Assembly (NCBI GenBank): GCA_016214905.1 | Contig: JACRMQ010000003.1 | Span: 62,001 to 126,000, forward strand | Length of the DNA stretch: 64,000 nucleotides | Source of the DNA: Ignavibacteriales bacterium | GTDB taxonomy: Bacteria; Bacteroidota; Ignavibacteria; UBA10030; SZUA-254 | Reading direction: 5' to 3' | Part shown: piece after piece, positions 1 through 9,242 of the stretch | Numbering within the stretch: the stretch's first letter is position 1 | How the letters are laid out: each line of letters begins with the position of its first letter | The notes under the pieces: generated by a model | Databases searched by the model: none | What the model was told of the DNA's origin: nothing | Seen by the model: only the letters and a program-made list of their open reading frames with translations | Position numbers and translations under genes: made by a program

Positions 1-363
1 GTACAGAGTCGTGCGAAACTTGCATAATCGGTTGCCAGTTGAGATTACAAGAAAATATTTGGCATCTACCCGTTGTTGAATAGAGAAATGTCGATGTGAC
101 AACGATCAGTAATATTCGTAATAGAAAATAAGGGATAGATCCCGATTCATAAACCCTTCTGTTCATGATTGAGTAAGATGGGGGAAGATTAATATTATTT
201 TCTATTATATCCAAAAAAAGTCCTCTGCATGATAATACGAAGAAAGAAAGATGAATTCAACTTGGCGGAACGAAAATTATCTTATTGTTTGGAAATTTCT
301 TACATTAACAACATAAATGCCCGAATAATTCCATATTTCAATTGATTTTCGAAGGAAAGCACT
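1..363. other. Leading region without a recognisable gene
   Basis: No convincing coding region is visible. Two forward frames are open from the left edge to about base 80, each giving a 26-residue tail that matches nothing I recognise. Either could be the end of a gene that starts outside the window. The rest is AT-rich with stops in all frames. Just before base 364 the sequence GAAGGAAAG is a plausible ribosome binding site for the next gene. Confidence 0.5.
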
Positions 364-3300
364 ATGAAGCTTTATCGTATTTTATTTTTCTCCGTTTTTT
401 TCACTCTCTTTTCGATTATCGGTTTCAGTCAATCGATCATCATAAATGAGATTTATAATTCAAGTAGCACAGACGAATGGATCGAACTGTTGGTAGTGCA
501 AGACGGACTCGATGTGCGGGGATGGGATATCCGCGATTTTTCGAGTAGCGGAACTGCCCAAACTCCGTTAGTATTTTCTACTCATTCAACATGGAGCAGT
601 TTAAAAGCCGGTACTATTATAGTCGTTGCTCGATCGGAAAATACATTCAATGAAGATACAGATCCGGGTGATTATACTCTTACCATTAAGTCTAATAACG
701 CCACATATTTCAGCGGTAATGTTTTTTCAGTAGCGGGGAGTAGCGAGGCAATTGAGATTCGGAATGCATCTCAGGTCCATATCTTCGGTGTATCGTGGGG
801 AGCGAATAATGCGTCGAGTTTACCTGATCCCAAGGTTCATTTTACTGCCTCTGCGACATCAAGTACTGCAACCGCATTTACAGGTGATGCCGTTGGTCAA
901 TTAACGAACACAGCTAATTGGGCGCAGAATACAGTCAGCATTACGCGAGGTGCGGGAAATACTGCTGCCAATATCGCCTGGCTCAATCTATTGCGTGCCC
1001 GCGCCGATGGATCAGGGAGTGTATCATTTAGTCCTACCGTTGTCAACGGTAATGTCGATACAACGCTTACCATGGTTTACACCCGCAATATTGGTTTTAA
1101 TGTAAACAATCTGCGGTTGATCATTCCTGCATCATTTGGTTGGTCGAAGGATACAGCCGATGTATTCTTTACCGATATGACAGCAGTGAAGAGTATTTCA
1201 GGAGATACAATATATTTCACCAACATAATTTTCTCATCGGATTCATCTATCATTATGATACCGCATATTATAACTCCGATGTACACAGGATATTACAAAA
1301 TAAAACTTCAATCCGGTGTTGACGGATCATACGGTGACGTCTCACCAATCTCCGTCATGACCGTTTATGGAGCTCCTGTTCCAATTGCCGAAACAAAAGT
1401 AAACGACGCTAATGGCGTAGCAACTCGCATCGGGGATCTTGTTACAGTCCGGGGTATTATTACTGCTTCCAATCAGTTCCCAAGCCCAAGTTATATCCAA
1501 GATAATTCCGGCGGTATGTCAATTTATAACGTTCCCTTTTCATCAACCGTCAATATTGGCGACGAAATATTAGTGAGTGGTAAGGTAACTCAATTTAGTG
1601 GACTGAACCAGATTGAATTGCCAATTCTTCATTCGATCATCAGTACCGGAAATATAATTGATCCAATTGTCGTAACTCCCTCTGCAGTAAACAACGATGG
1701 GATTGGGGGTATAGAGAATTACGAGGGTCAACTTGTCCGTTTAAATGGTGTCACAGTTACTGAATTAAATGGTACCGTTGTAGCCAATTGGAGTGGTGGA
1801 ACGAGTGGAAAGAATTATCGTTTGACAGGTGCTTCTCTAAGTGATACATTGCAAATAAGAATAGACGAGAGCACGAATATTCCCGGTGTTGTGGCACCGG
1901 CAGGAGCTTTTGATGTCATCGGAGTGATCAGCCAGTATAAGACGACGAGTCCGTTCATCGGTGGTTATCAAATTATGCCACGCTCAACCCAAGATATTAT
2001 TTCTGAGGGTCCGTTATTCGCGGAATTTCCGCAGGAAATTGAATTAACCCCGTCTTCGCTCGCGATCACGTGGAAAACAATCTCACCGGGGACATCCCGC
2101 ATTCGTTATGGGATGACGACATCGTACGAGCTTGGTGTAGTGGGAGTACATGCAGATTCAATGCAGACTGACCACTATGTACCGCTTAATGGTTTATCGG
2201 TTGCAACCATCTATAACATACAAGCATTTTCCACAAGCGGGACCGATACAAGTTTTGCTGGTAATCTTATTGTAAGCACAACCTCCGATGCACCAACAAC
2301 CGGAGTGATCAATGTTTATTTCAGCAAGAGCATCAACACGTCTGTCTCTTCAGGCGAAACAGCATTCGGGAACTACGATTTGACATCAAAACTCGTTCAA
2401 CGTATTAATGATGCGAAGCGTTCAATCGATGCGTCCATTTATAGTCTTAGTGGTACGGTTGGTGCGACAGTAGCGAACGCGCTGGTTAGCGCGAAAAATC
2501 GTGGTGTGAACATCCGTGTGATTGGCGAGTACGATAATCGAACCACTGCCCCCTGGACAACATTATCGAACAATGGTGTTCCGGTGATCTTTGATCTGTA
2601 TGGCGTAAATGACGGTACAGGGTTACAGCACAATAAATTCTTAGTGATCGATTACAAAGGCGGCGCACCTGAAAGTGTTTGGGTGTGGACAGGTTCATGG
2701 AATTTGACCGATCCCGGTACCAACGATGACAGACAAAATGTTATCGAATTTCAAGATGTCGCGCTCGCAGGTGCTTACACTGTTGAGTTCGAAGAGATGT
2801 GGGGAAGCAGTACACAAACACCCAATTCATCCGTTTCACGATTCAGTGCTCGCAAGACTAACAACACCCCGCATAAATTTATCATAGGTGGAAAAAATGT
2901 CGAATGTTATTTTAGTCCAAGCGATCGAACAACATCCCAGATCGGGAAAACATTAGGCAAAGCAGAACATTCAATCAATGCTGCGCTTCTCACTTTTACC
3001 CGGCAAGACCTTGCCGATAGTGTTGTGAATAAAAAGAACTCAGGAAAGACAACACGTGTGTTGATGGATAACAATGTAGACACAGGCAATCAGTACGCAT
3101 ATCTCCAATCGAATGGAGTAGATGTATTATTGAACGTCGGCACCGGTTTCCTGCATCATAAATACGCGCTGGTTGATGCGGAACATATGAACGGAATGTC
3201 GTATACGATCACCGGTTCGCACAACTGGTCGAACTCCGCGGAAACCAAGAACGATGAGAACACTGTCATTGTTAAAGATGACCGGATCACAAATCTTTAT

Positions 3301-3681
3301 CTCCAAGAGTTTGCCGCTCGTTATTACGAAGCAGGCGGAACGAACAACATCGTTCTGGGTGTAACTGAAACCGACGGTGGAATTCCGTCGTCGTTCTCAT
3401 TGTCGCAGAATTATCCTAATCCGTTCAACCCGACAACAGATTTCGGATTTCAGATTGCCGATTTCTCCGCCGAAGGCGGATCCGCCTCTGGCGGAGCATT
3501 TGTTTCTTTGAAAGTGTTCAATCTTCTCGGACAGGAAGTTGCGACAATAGTGAACGAAGAGATGAAGCCCGGAAGTTACAAAGTCACTTGGGATGCGAGT
3601 AAGATGTCAAGTGGTGTTTATTTCTACCGCTTACAATCCGGAAAATTCACTGATGTGAAGAAGATGGTGCTGATGCGATAA
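364..3681 (+). CDS. Secreted multidomain phospholipase-D-fold protein with type IX sorting domain
   Basis: An extracellular enzyme that probably cleaves phosphodiester bonds in nucleic acid or phospholipid; the substrate is inferred. Residues 1-22 are a signal peptide. Residues about 25-150 look like a lamin-tail domain (IIINEIYN...DEWIELL). Residues about 345-470 resemble an OB-fold nucleic-acid-binding module, and about 560-650 a fibronectin-III-like domain. Two PLD half-domains follow. The first has H756, K758 and D763 followed by TGSWNLTD. The second has H931, K933 and D938 followed by TGSHNWSNSAE. Both HxKx4D motifs are intact, so the active site can form. The C-terminus (SQNYPNPFNPTT, then VFNLLGQEVATIV and VYFYRLQSG) is a type IX secretion sorting domain, implying export across the outer membrane. 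Codons 1035-1044 are a 30-bp palindromic insertion (separate entry). The gene appears monocistronic, with a hairpin terminator downstream. Confidence 0.85.
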   Translation: MKLYRILFFSVFFTLFSIIGFSQSIIINEIYNSSSTDEWIELLVVQDGLDVRGWDIRDFSSSGTAQTPLVFSTHSTWSSLKAGTIIVVARSENTFNEDTDPGDYTLTIKSNNATYFSGNVFSVAGSSEAIEIRNASQVHIFGVSWGANNASSLPDPKVHFTASATSSTATAFTGDAVGQLTNTANWAQNTVSITRGAGNTAANIAWLNLLRARADGSGSVSFSPTVVNGNVDTTLTMVYTRNIGFNVNNLRLIIPASFGWSKDTADVFFTDMTAVKSISGDTIYFTNIIFSSDSSIIMIPHIITPMYTGYYKIKLQSGVDGSYGDVSPISVMTVYGAPVPIAETKVNDANGVATRIGDLVTVRGIITASNQFPSPSYIQDNSGGMSIYNVPFSSTVNIGDEILVSGKVTQFSGLNQIELPILHSIISTGNIIDPIVVTPSAVNNDGIGGIENYEGQLVRLNGVTVTELNGTVVANWSGGTSGKNYRLTGASLSDTLQIRIDESTNIPGVVAPAGAFDVIGVISQYKTTSPFIGGYQIMPRSTQDIISEGPLFAEFPQEIELTPSSLAITWKTISPGTSRIRYGMTTSYELGVVGVHADSMQTDHYVPLNGLSVATIYNIQAFSTSGTDTSFAGNLIVSTTSDAPTTGVINVYFSKSINTSVSSGETAFGNYDLTSKLVQRINDAKRSIDASIYSLSGTVGATVANALVSAKNRGVNIRVIGEYDNRTTAPWTTLSNNGVPVIFDLYGVNDGTGLQHNKFLVIDYKGGAPESVWVWTGSWNLTDPGTNDDRQNVIEFQDVALAGAYTVEFEEMWGSSTQTPNSSVSRFSARKTNNTPHKFIIGGKNVECYFSPSDRTTSQIGKTLGKAEHSINAALLTFTRQDLADSVVNKKNSGKTTRVLMDNNVDTGNQYAYLQSNGVDVLLNVGTGFLHHKYALVDAEHMNGMSYTITGSHNWSNSAETKNDENTVIVKDDRITNLYLQEFAARYYEAGGTNNIVLGVTETDGGIPSSFSLSQNYPNPFNPTTDFGFQIADFSAEGGSASGGAFVSLKVFNLLGQEVATIVNEEMKPGSYKVTWDASKMSSGVYFYRLQSGKFTDVKKMVLMR
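3466..3495. repeat. 30-bp double-hairpin element inserted in frame in a coding gene
   Basis: Two perfect 15-bp palindromes abut: TCCGCCGAAGGCGGA, then TCCGCCTCTGGCGGA. Each is a 6-bp stem with a 3-nt loop. The element begins exactly on a codon boundary and adds ten codons (SAEGG then SASGG) to the type IX sorting region, between the SQNYPNPFNP box and the FVSLKVFNLLGQ strand. A second copy with the same 15+15 layout and an identical second hairpin lies at 32918-32947. It resembles in principle the palindromic elements known to insert in frame in Rickettsia genes. Confidence 0.8.
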
Positions 3682-3735
3682 AACTGAAAGGCGAAGAGCG
3701 AACGACGGAGATCGAACATCAGATCTTCGATATGC

Positions 3736-3773
3736 GATTTGAGATGTGAGATGTGAGATTTGAGATGTGAGAT
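3736..3773. repeat. Short tandem repeat, 17-bp unit with 21-bp period
   Basis: GATTTGAGATGTGAGAT occurs at 3736-3752 and again at 3757-3773, separated by GTGA. The surrounding bases carry further GAGATGTGAGAT-like text. The repeat lies between the PLD-protein stop codon and the terminator and has no coding potential of its own. Confidence 0.75.
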
Positions 3774-3793
3774 ATTCGCTTGATAATTATATG

Positions 3794-3830
3794 CCTCCAA
3801 GATTCAGAGATGGATTTTGGAGGTTTTCTA
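3794..3830 (+). terminator. Rho-independent-type terminator after the PLD-fold gene
   Basis: CCTCCAA (3794-3800) pairs with TTGGAGG (3817-3823) across a 16-nt loop, followed by TTTTCTATTT. The loop is long and the T-tract broken, so efficiency is uncertain. Its position between two same-strand genes fits termination of the upstream transcript. Confidence 0.55.
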
Positions 3831-3922
3831 TTTCATCGCGCGAATTTGCAATCCTTCAGAAATTGAGTTAAATTCTTTCCGATGGCTTAAATCTTTATAT
3901 TTATAAAACGGAGTAATTCACG

Positions 3923-6001
3923 ATGAACCTGAATCGTTTAGTATTGACTTCAGTAATTCTATTAATCTTTGGAATGCAAATAGTGCACACTCAAAATTTT
4001 TCACCCGCTTTTCCAAAAACATCTGTCACCAAAATGGAAGGGGAACTTGTAAAAAAATATGGTGAAAATCAGAGAGACCGGATTGTAAGGGGACTCAAGC
4101 AGGTTGCCGATTTCTGGCGTTCCGAAGATGGTGATGCGTTGGCTTACGAAGAATTTGTTGGATCAAATTTCTCAGGTGATCAATCGAAACTCGATGTGAT
4201 GTTCAATAGGTATCAATACCTTCTTGAAAAACTTAATGGACACATGCAGGAGATCGGCCGCGAATTTCGCACGCAAGTCGATCTCGATTTCGGACCTGTT
4301 GAAAATTACGACGAAATATTTGCCGGTTACGACGTTTCGGCACATACCGCGGATGACTTCTTCCAGAATAAATTAGCATTTATAGTTCTCTTAAATTTTC
4401 CATTGACAACTTTGGAGCAACGATTAGCCGAAGGAGAAAAATGGACGCGCAGGCAATGGGCAGAAGCGCGATTGGCACAAATGTTCTCAAAACGCATTCC
4501 GGCGGAAGTCAATCTCGAAGTTGCTAAAATCTCGTCCGATGCAGATAGATACATTTCTGATTATAATATCTGGATGCACCACCTGCTCGACTCGAAAGGA
4601 GAGAGATTGTTTCCTCCAAAACTAAGATTGCTTTCACATTGGAATCTGCGAGATGAATTGAAAGCGAATTATGCTGACGAAAAAAACGGTTTAGTTAAAC
4701 AAAAAATGATTCAGCAAGTTATGGAGAGAATAGTAACTCAAACCATTCCTGCTGTTGCCGTGAACAATCCAAACGTTGATTGGAATCCATTCACTAACGA
4801 TGTAAAATTGACTGGCGTGAAAGATTTCGATCAACCGGTCCAATCGGATCTGAAAATTTCCAATTCTCCTGAACCGGACACGAGATACGCGACTCTCTTA
4901 TCAACATTCAAAGCCTCACAAAAAATTGATGTATACTCTCCAACAGCACCAACATTGATCACCCGACGATTTGACGAGAATCGTGAGATACCTGAATTGA
5001 GAGTGAAAGCGATGTTCGAACAAGTACTTACTTCACCATTGGTGGAGAAGGTTGCAAAAATTATCCAAAAGCGTTTGGGACGTCCACTGGAACCGTTCGA
5101 TATTTGGTATAATGGTTTCCGCCAGCGCAGCACTTATAGTGAAGCTCAACTAGATGAGATAGTATCGAAAAAATATCCGACTCCTGAAGCTTACAAGAAT
5201 GATATACCTAACATGCTCTTAAAACTTGGATTTTCGCAGGAACGTGCAAAATATTTAGCAGATAGGATTGAAGTTGATCCTGCGCGCGGTTCAGGTCATG
5301 CAATGGGTGCCGGAATGAAGGGAGAAAAAGCGCACCTCCGCACACGTGTTGCCGCCGGAGGAATGAATTATAAAGGATTCAACATTGCTGTTCACGAAAT
5401 GGGTCATAATGTTGAGCAGATATTTTCTTTGGATAATATTGATAATTGGTGTTTACAGGGTGTTCCTAACACAGCGTTCACCGAAGCGATTGCTTACACT
5501 TTTCAGGATAACGATTTAAAATTACTCGACTTGGCAGCCCCGACTTCTGAAAATGTTTCTTTCAAAGTTTTGAATGATTTTTGGCAGACCTACGAAATCG
5601 CCGGTGTCTCACTGGTAGATATGACGGTGTGGCATTGGATGTACGATCATCCAAATTCATCACCATCCGAGTTGAAAGAAGCGGTTATCAAAATATCAAA
5701 ACAGATTTGGAATCAGTATTATGCGCCTGTGTTTAAGAAAAAAGATGTTCTTTTACTCGGGATATATTCGCACATGATCGATTCGTATATGTACCTTCCC
5801 GATTACACCATCGGACATCTGATCGCGTTCCAGATCGAAGAACAAGTAAAAAAAGTTGGAAACATCGGTTCGGAAGTTGAGAGGATGGCATTGATCGGCA
5901 GGATAGCACCTGACTTATGGATGAAAAAAGCAACCGGTTTATTCGTTGGGCCTGAATCTCTGATTATTGCCACTGAAAAAGCTCTGAAGGAAATTAAATA
6001 A
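3923..6001 (+). CDS. Secreted HEXXH zinc metallopeptidase (M3-like, clan MA)
   Basis: Probable periplasmic or extracellular peptidase. Residues 1-23 are a signal peptide (hydrophobic VLTSVILLIFGMQ, then HTQN). The zinc motif is HEMGH at H491, E492, H495, with a likely third ligand E521 in TEAIAYTF, 29 residues after E492. This is the spacing of gluzincins such as oligopeptidase M3 and related families. The 692-residue length also suits M3-type enzymes. The rest of the protein looks mostly helical. I cannot assign a precise family: the motif is HExxH, which rules out dipeptidyl peptidase III (HExxxH). ATG start with an AT-rich leader (AAAACGGAGTAATTC) containing a GGAG ribosome binding site. 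The response regulator 43 bp downstream may be co-transcribed. Confidence 0.65.
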   Translation: MNLNRLVLTSVILLIFGMQIVHTQNFSPAFPKTSVTKMEGELVKKYGENQRDRIVRGLKQVADFWRSEDGDALAYEEFVGSNFSGDQSKLDVMFNRYQYLLEKLNGHMQEIGREFRTQVDLDFGPVENYDEIFAGYDVSAHTADDFFQNKLAFIVLLNFPLTTLEQRLAEGEKWTRRQWAEARLAQMFSKRIPAEVNLEVAKISSDADRYISDYNIWMHHLLDSKGERLFPPKLRLLSHWNLRDELKANYADEKNGLVKQKMIQQVMERIVTQTIPAVAVNNPNVDWNPFTNDVKLTGVKDFDQPVQSDLKISNSPEPDTRYATLLSTFKASQKIDVYSPTAPTLITRRFDENREIPELRVKAMFEQVLTSPLVEKVAKIIQKRLGRPLEPFDIWYNGFRQRSTYSEAQLDEIVSKKYPTPEAYKNDIPNMLLKLGFSQERAKYLADRIEVDPARGSGHAMGAGMKGEKAHLRTRVAAGGMNYKGFNIAVHEMGHNVEQIFSLDNIDNWCLQGVPNTAFTEAIAYTFQDNDLKLLDLAAPTSENVSFKVLNDFWQTYEIAGVSLVDMTVWHWMYDHPNSSPSELKEAVIKISKQIWNQYYAPVFKKKDVLLLGIYSHMIDSYMYLPDYTIGHLIAFQIEEQVKKVGNIGSEVERMALIGRIAPDLWMKKATGLFVGPESLIIATEKALKEIK

Positions 6002-6043
6002 TGAACATGTCAACCGACGGTATTTGAAAAATGGAACAATACT

Positions 6044-6418
6044 ATGAAACCAAAAATTAAAATATTGTATGTTGATGATGAGGTCGATGCTCTGCACGCT
6101 CTTAAGCTTGGGTTGGAAGATCGTGGATTTGAAGTGCTGATATCAGAAACAGGTGCAGATGCACTCGAGATATTAAGGTCCGAAAAACCCGATGTGATTA
6201 TCGCCGATTTAAGAATGACGCCGATGAACGGATTTGAATTATATCAGGAAATCAAGAAAAAGAAAAATCTAAAGTCGGTGGTCTTCTTCTTTCTAACTGC
6301 GGTCGATGATTTTCTTGCCCAGAAATACGGTCAAACGCTTGGCGTTGATGCTTACATTACGAAACCGATTGAATTGGATTACCTTGATTCGGTAATAAAA
6401 CAAAAAGTCGGTAAATAA
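6044..6418 (+). CDS. Single-domain response regulator (CheY-like)
   Basis: A 124-residue receiver domain with no output domain. The acidic pair D11/D12 lies in YVDDE, the phospho-acceptor D55 in IIADLRM, the conserved Thr at about 85 in FFLTA, and K107 in ITKPIE. It probably relays phosphate or acts through protein-protein contact, as CheY- and Spo0F-type proteins do. Its cognate kinase is not adjacent. Candidates in the window are the kinases at 25880, 40738 and 53347, but none can be assigned. It lies between the peptidase and an acyltransferase-like membrane gene on the same strand, with gaps of 42 and 29 bp. Confidence 0.88.
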   Translation: MKPKIKILYVDDEVDALHALKLGLEDRGFEVLISETGADALEILRSEKPDVIIADLRMTPMNGFELYQEIKKKKNLKSVVFFFLTAVDDFLAQKYGQTLGVDAYITKPIELDYLDSVIKQKVGK

Positions 6419-6447
6419 TAATCCTCACCTACCATTAGGAAAATAAT

Positions 6448-7578
6448 TTGACATCTCAACGATTTCATTTTGTCGATATCCTCAGAGGGTGGGCGGTCTT
6501 TGTAATGATCGAAACGCACGTGGTGAACGCACTCATTGTCCCAAATTTGAGGGATGAACCTACATTCAAGATATTGACTTTCATCAACGGACTTGTAGCT
6601 CCTTCGTTTCTATTTTGCGCGGGTTTCGGTTTGGCTATTTCTTTATCAAGGAAGTGGGATCAATACGTCAAACTTGAGAAACCTTTTTGGAAATATATTC
6701 AGCGACTCTTTTTCATATTGATTGTTGGCTATTCCCTTCATCTGCCATTCTTTTCTCTTAAAAAACTACTTGTCTTGAGCAATGTCCAAGCGTGGAGTTC
6801 ATTCTTTCAAATCGACATTCTTCAGACGATAGCTATTACTCTTTTTCTACTTACGTTAATTGCCGTGATTATTAGAAAAGAGAAAATATTTATTCCTGCC
6901 ATCATCATTTTCGGATTATTAATAGTTTTTTCAGCTCCAATAATCAGAGCGTTCGATTATTCTGATTGGAATGTATGGCTGCGGCCGCTTTTCACTATTG
7001 AATATAAATCTCAATTTCCGCTATTTCCTTGGTCTGCGTTCTTAATCAGCGGAACGATACTCGGATTATTATTCATCAAATCAAGAACAGCCGGTGTAGA
7101 AGAATCTTTTATGAAACGTGCGGGGATTACATCGGTGTTGATGGTTGTGATTGCACTTGTGGCTGAATATATTCCGTTTACAACTTATCCGAATCATAAT
7201 TTTTGGAAAGCAAGCCCTGAATTCTTCTTCGTTCGGTTAGGACTTGTTGTGCTCAGTTTGTTTGGTTTATGGAAATATGAACAACGGAAAAATTCTGCCG
7301 GCAATTCTGTATTCTCGTTATTCGGACAGGAATCGCTTCTTGTCTATGTTGTTCATCTGTTAATAATCTATGGCTACACCTACCCTTGGAGTTTTATAAG
7401 ATATTTCGGCCAAACTCTGAATTATACCGAATGTATCGGTCTGTTTTTGCTTTTAACATTGGTAATGTATCTGCTGGCTTATCTGTGGCATTGGATGAAG
7501 AATTGGAATCCGAAAATCGCGAAAAGTGTTCAGTATGTTTGGTTAACCGCGATCATGGTTGTTTTCATCCTTAAGTAA
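6448..7578 (+). CDS. Multispanning membrane protein, acyltransferase-3/DUF1624-like
   Basis: Integral membrane protein of 376 residues with about ten hydrophobic segments. The N-terminus (RFHFVDILRGWAVFVMIETH) matches the opening of acyltransferase-3, OpgC and heparan N-acetyltransferase-like (DUF1624) proteins, where a conserved D..RG...M.... H pattern lies in the first helix. Such proteins transfer acyl groups onto glycans or lipids at the membrane, but the substrate here is unknown. The start is a TTG preceded by TTAGGAAAATAA; no closer ATG fits. It is convergent with surE, separated by 25 bp. Confidence 0.65.
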   Translation: MTSQRFHFVDILRGWAVFVMIETHVVNALIVPNLRDEPTFKILTFINGLVAPSFLFCAGFGLAISLSRKWDQYVKLEKPFWKYIQRLFFILIVGYSLHLPFFSLKKLLVLSNVQAWSSFFQIDILQTIAITLFLLTLIAVIIRKEKIFIPAIIIFGLLIVFSAPIIRAFDYSDWNVWLRPLFTIEYKSQFPLFPWSAFLISGTILGLLFIKSRTAGVEESFMKRAGITSVLMVVIALVAEYIPFTTYPNHNFWKASPEFFFVRLGLVVLSLFGLWKYEQRKNSAGNSVFSLFGQESLLVYVVHLLIIYGYTYPWSFIRYFGQTLNYTECIGLFLLLTLVMYLLAYLWHWMKNWNPKIAKSVQYVWLTAIMVVFILK

Positions 7579-7603
7579 TCTTAAGTTGGCATCGATCAGA
7601 TTT

Positions 7604-8407
7604 TTATTTCCCCGGTTTCAATAATTTATCGAGTTGCCAGGTCCTGATTTCGGCGAGAGCTTTATAATCTGTAAGGTCGAAATGAATAGGTGTGATGGAA
7701 ACATATTTCTGAAATATTGAAATGAGATCGGTTTCTTCAGAAGAATCTACAACATCCAGTTTGCCCGTCAGCCAGAAGTATTCTTTGTTATTCGGGTCGC
7801 GGCGCACATCGAATGTGTCGTCCCACCTCGATTTCCCCTGGCGTGTGATTCTGATACCCTGAATTTCTTTTTCCTTCAACGGAGGAACATTCACATTCAA
7901 AAGTGTATCTTTTGGAATCGGTTTTTTTAAAATATAAGCTGCCAGTTGGCGGCTAAGTTTGGCGGCATAACGGAAATCAGCTTTCTCGTACGTCGTGAGA
8001 GAAACTGCGATGGAGGGAATGCCCAGAATAGTACCTTCAGTCGCTGCAGAAACCGTTCCGGAATAAATGATATTTATCGCTGTGTTCGATCCGTGATTAA
8101 TTCCGGAGATCAATAAATCCGGATTTTTTTTGAACACTTTCCGGACCGCAAGTTTTACGCAGTCAGCCGGGGTTCCATCAACCGCATACCCGAAGAATTT
8201 TTTGTTCTTGTAGAATTTTTTTAAGCGTAAAGGATAATTCATGGTGATCGCATGTCCTACAGCGCTTCGTTGTTCATCAGGTGCAACCACAATAACATCG
8301 CCGATCTTACTCAATTCCTGGGCGAGAGCATATATTCCGGGTGCATCTATGCCATCATCGTTTGAGACTAGAATTGTGGGTCGCTTCTTTCTTTTTGGAT
8401 TTTTCAC
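7604..8407 (-). CDS. surE: 5'/3'-nucleotidase SurE
   Basis: Divalent-metal-dependent nucleoside monophosphate phosphatase of 267 residues. The N-terminal ILVSNDDGIDAPGI is the family signature; its DD pair and the later Asn (GINHGSN) bind metal. YSGTVSAATEG is the second family motif. GTG start at the right end. It is the last gene of a long minus-strand run and lies 7 bp after panB. SurE is often found with unrelated housekeeping genes and here probably contributes to stationary-phase nucleotide salvage. Confidence 0.95.
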   Translation of the reverse strand: MKNPKRKKRPTILVSNDDGIDAPGIYALAQELSKIGDVIVVAPDEQRSAVGHAITMNYPLRLKKFYKNKKFFGYAVDGTPADCVKLAVRKVFKKNPDLLISGINHGSNTAINIIYSGTVSAATEGTILGIPSIAVSLTTYEKADFRYAAKLSRQLAAYILKKPIPKDTLLNVNVPPLKEKEIQGIRITRQGKSRWDDTFDVRRDPNNKEYFWLTGKLDVVDSSEETDLISIFQKYVSITPIHFDLTDYKALAEIRTWQLDKLLKPGK

Positions 8408-8414
8408 TCTATTC

Positions 8415-9242
8415 CTAATAACTCTCTTTGTTCGTTGGAAATTTATTTGACTTTACGTCATTTATGTAAAGACGGAACGCGTCGCGTATTGTATTTGCCA
8501 ATTCCGAATAACGTCGCACAAATCGCGGTTTAAATTCTTCGGTTAATCCCAGCATATCATAAACCACAAGTACCTGACCGTCACAATGCGGACCGGCGCC
8601 GATTCCGATTGTCGGGATAGGAATCGATTTTGTTACTTTCTTCGCCAGTTCAGCAGGAATTTTTTCAAGCACCAGAGCGAATACACCTGCTTCAGCAAGG
8701 ACTTTCGCATCTTGTAATAACTCTTCTGCCTCCTGTTTCGTTGTGGCTCGCACTTCGTATGTACCAAATTTATTGATTGCCTGCGGAGTCAAACCTAAAT
8801 GCCCCATCACGGGAATTCCGATTTTTACAAGATGCTTAACGATGTCTGCGATATATGCTCCACCTTCCAATTTCACCGCACCAACACCGACCTCTTTCAT
8901 GATTCTACCCGCATTTCTCACCGCATCATCTGTGCTCGCCTGAAACGACATGAACGGCATATCAACTACGATCAGAGCATTTTTAACTGCACGTTTTACT
9001 GCCTTAGCATGATAGATCATATCATCAACCGTTACGGGCAATGTGGTTTCGTAACCGTGAACTACGTTACCGAGTGAATCGCCTACGAGTATGATATCTG
9101 TACCGACCTGATCAAGGTATTTGGCAACTAAATAATCGTACGCGGTCAGCATTGCTATTTTTTCACCCGTCTCTTTCATCTTTACAACGGTCTTTGTCGT
9201 TACGACGCGAGGTTTTTGACCGTTCGGTTTAATCTTTTTCAT
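8415..9242 (-). CDS. panB: 3-methyl-2-oxobutanoate hydroxymethyltransferase (PanB)
   Basis: First committed enzyme of pantothenate (coenzyme A) synthesis. It adds a hydroxymethyl group from methylene-tetrahydrofolate to ketoisovalerate. Visible family motifs are the [11 protein letters not shown] opening, [19 protein letters not shown] with the metal-binding Asp, [24 protein letters not shown] and [15 protein letters not shown]. The 275-residue length is normal. The start codon lies inside the end of the upstream octanoyltransferase gene (14-bp overlap), which suggests translational coupling. No panC or panD is adjacent. Confidence 0.96.
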   Translation of the reverse strand: MKKIKPNGQKPRVVTTKTVVKMKETGEKIAMLTAYDYLVAKYLDQVGTDIILVGDSLGNVVHGYETTLPVTVDDMIYHAKAVKRAVKNALIVVDMPFMSFQASTDDAVRNAGRIMKEVGVGAVKLEGGAYIADIVKHLVKIGIPVMGHLGLTPQAINKFGTYEVRATTKQEAEELLQDAKVLAEAGVFALVLEKIPAELAKKVTKSIPIPTIGIGAGPHCDGQVLVVYDMLGLTEEFKPRFVRRYSELANTIRDAFRLYINDVKSNKFPTNKESY

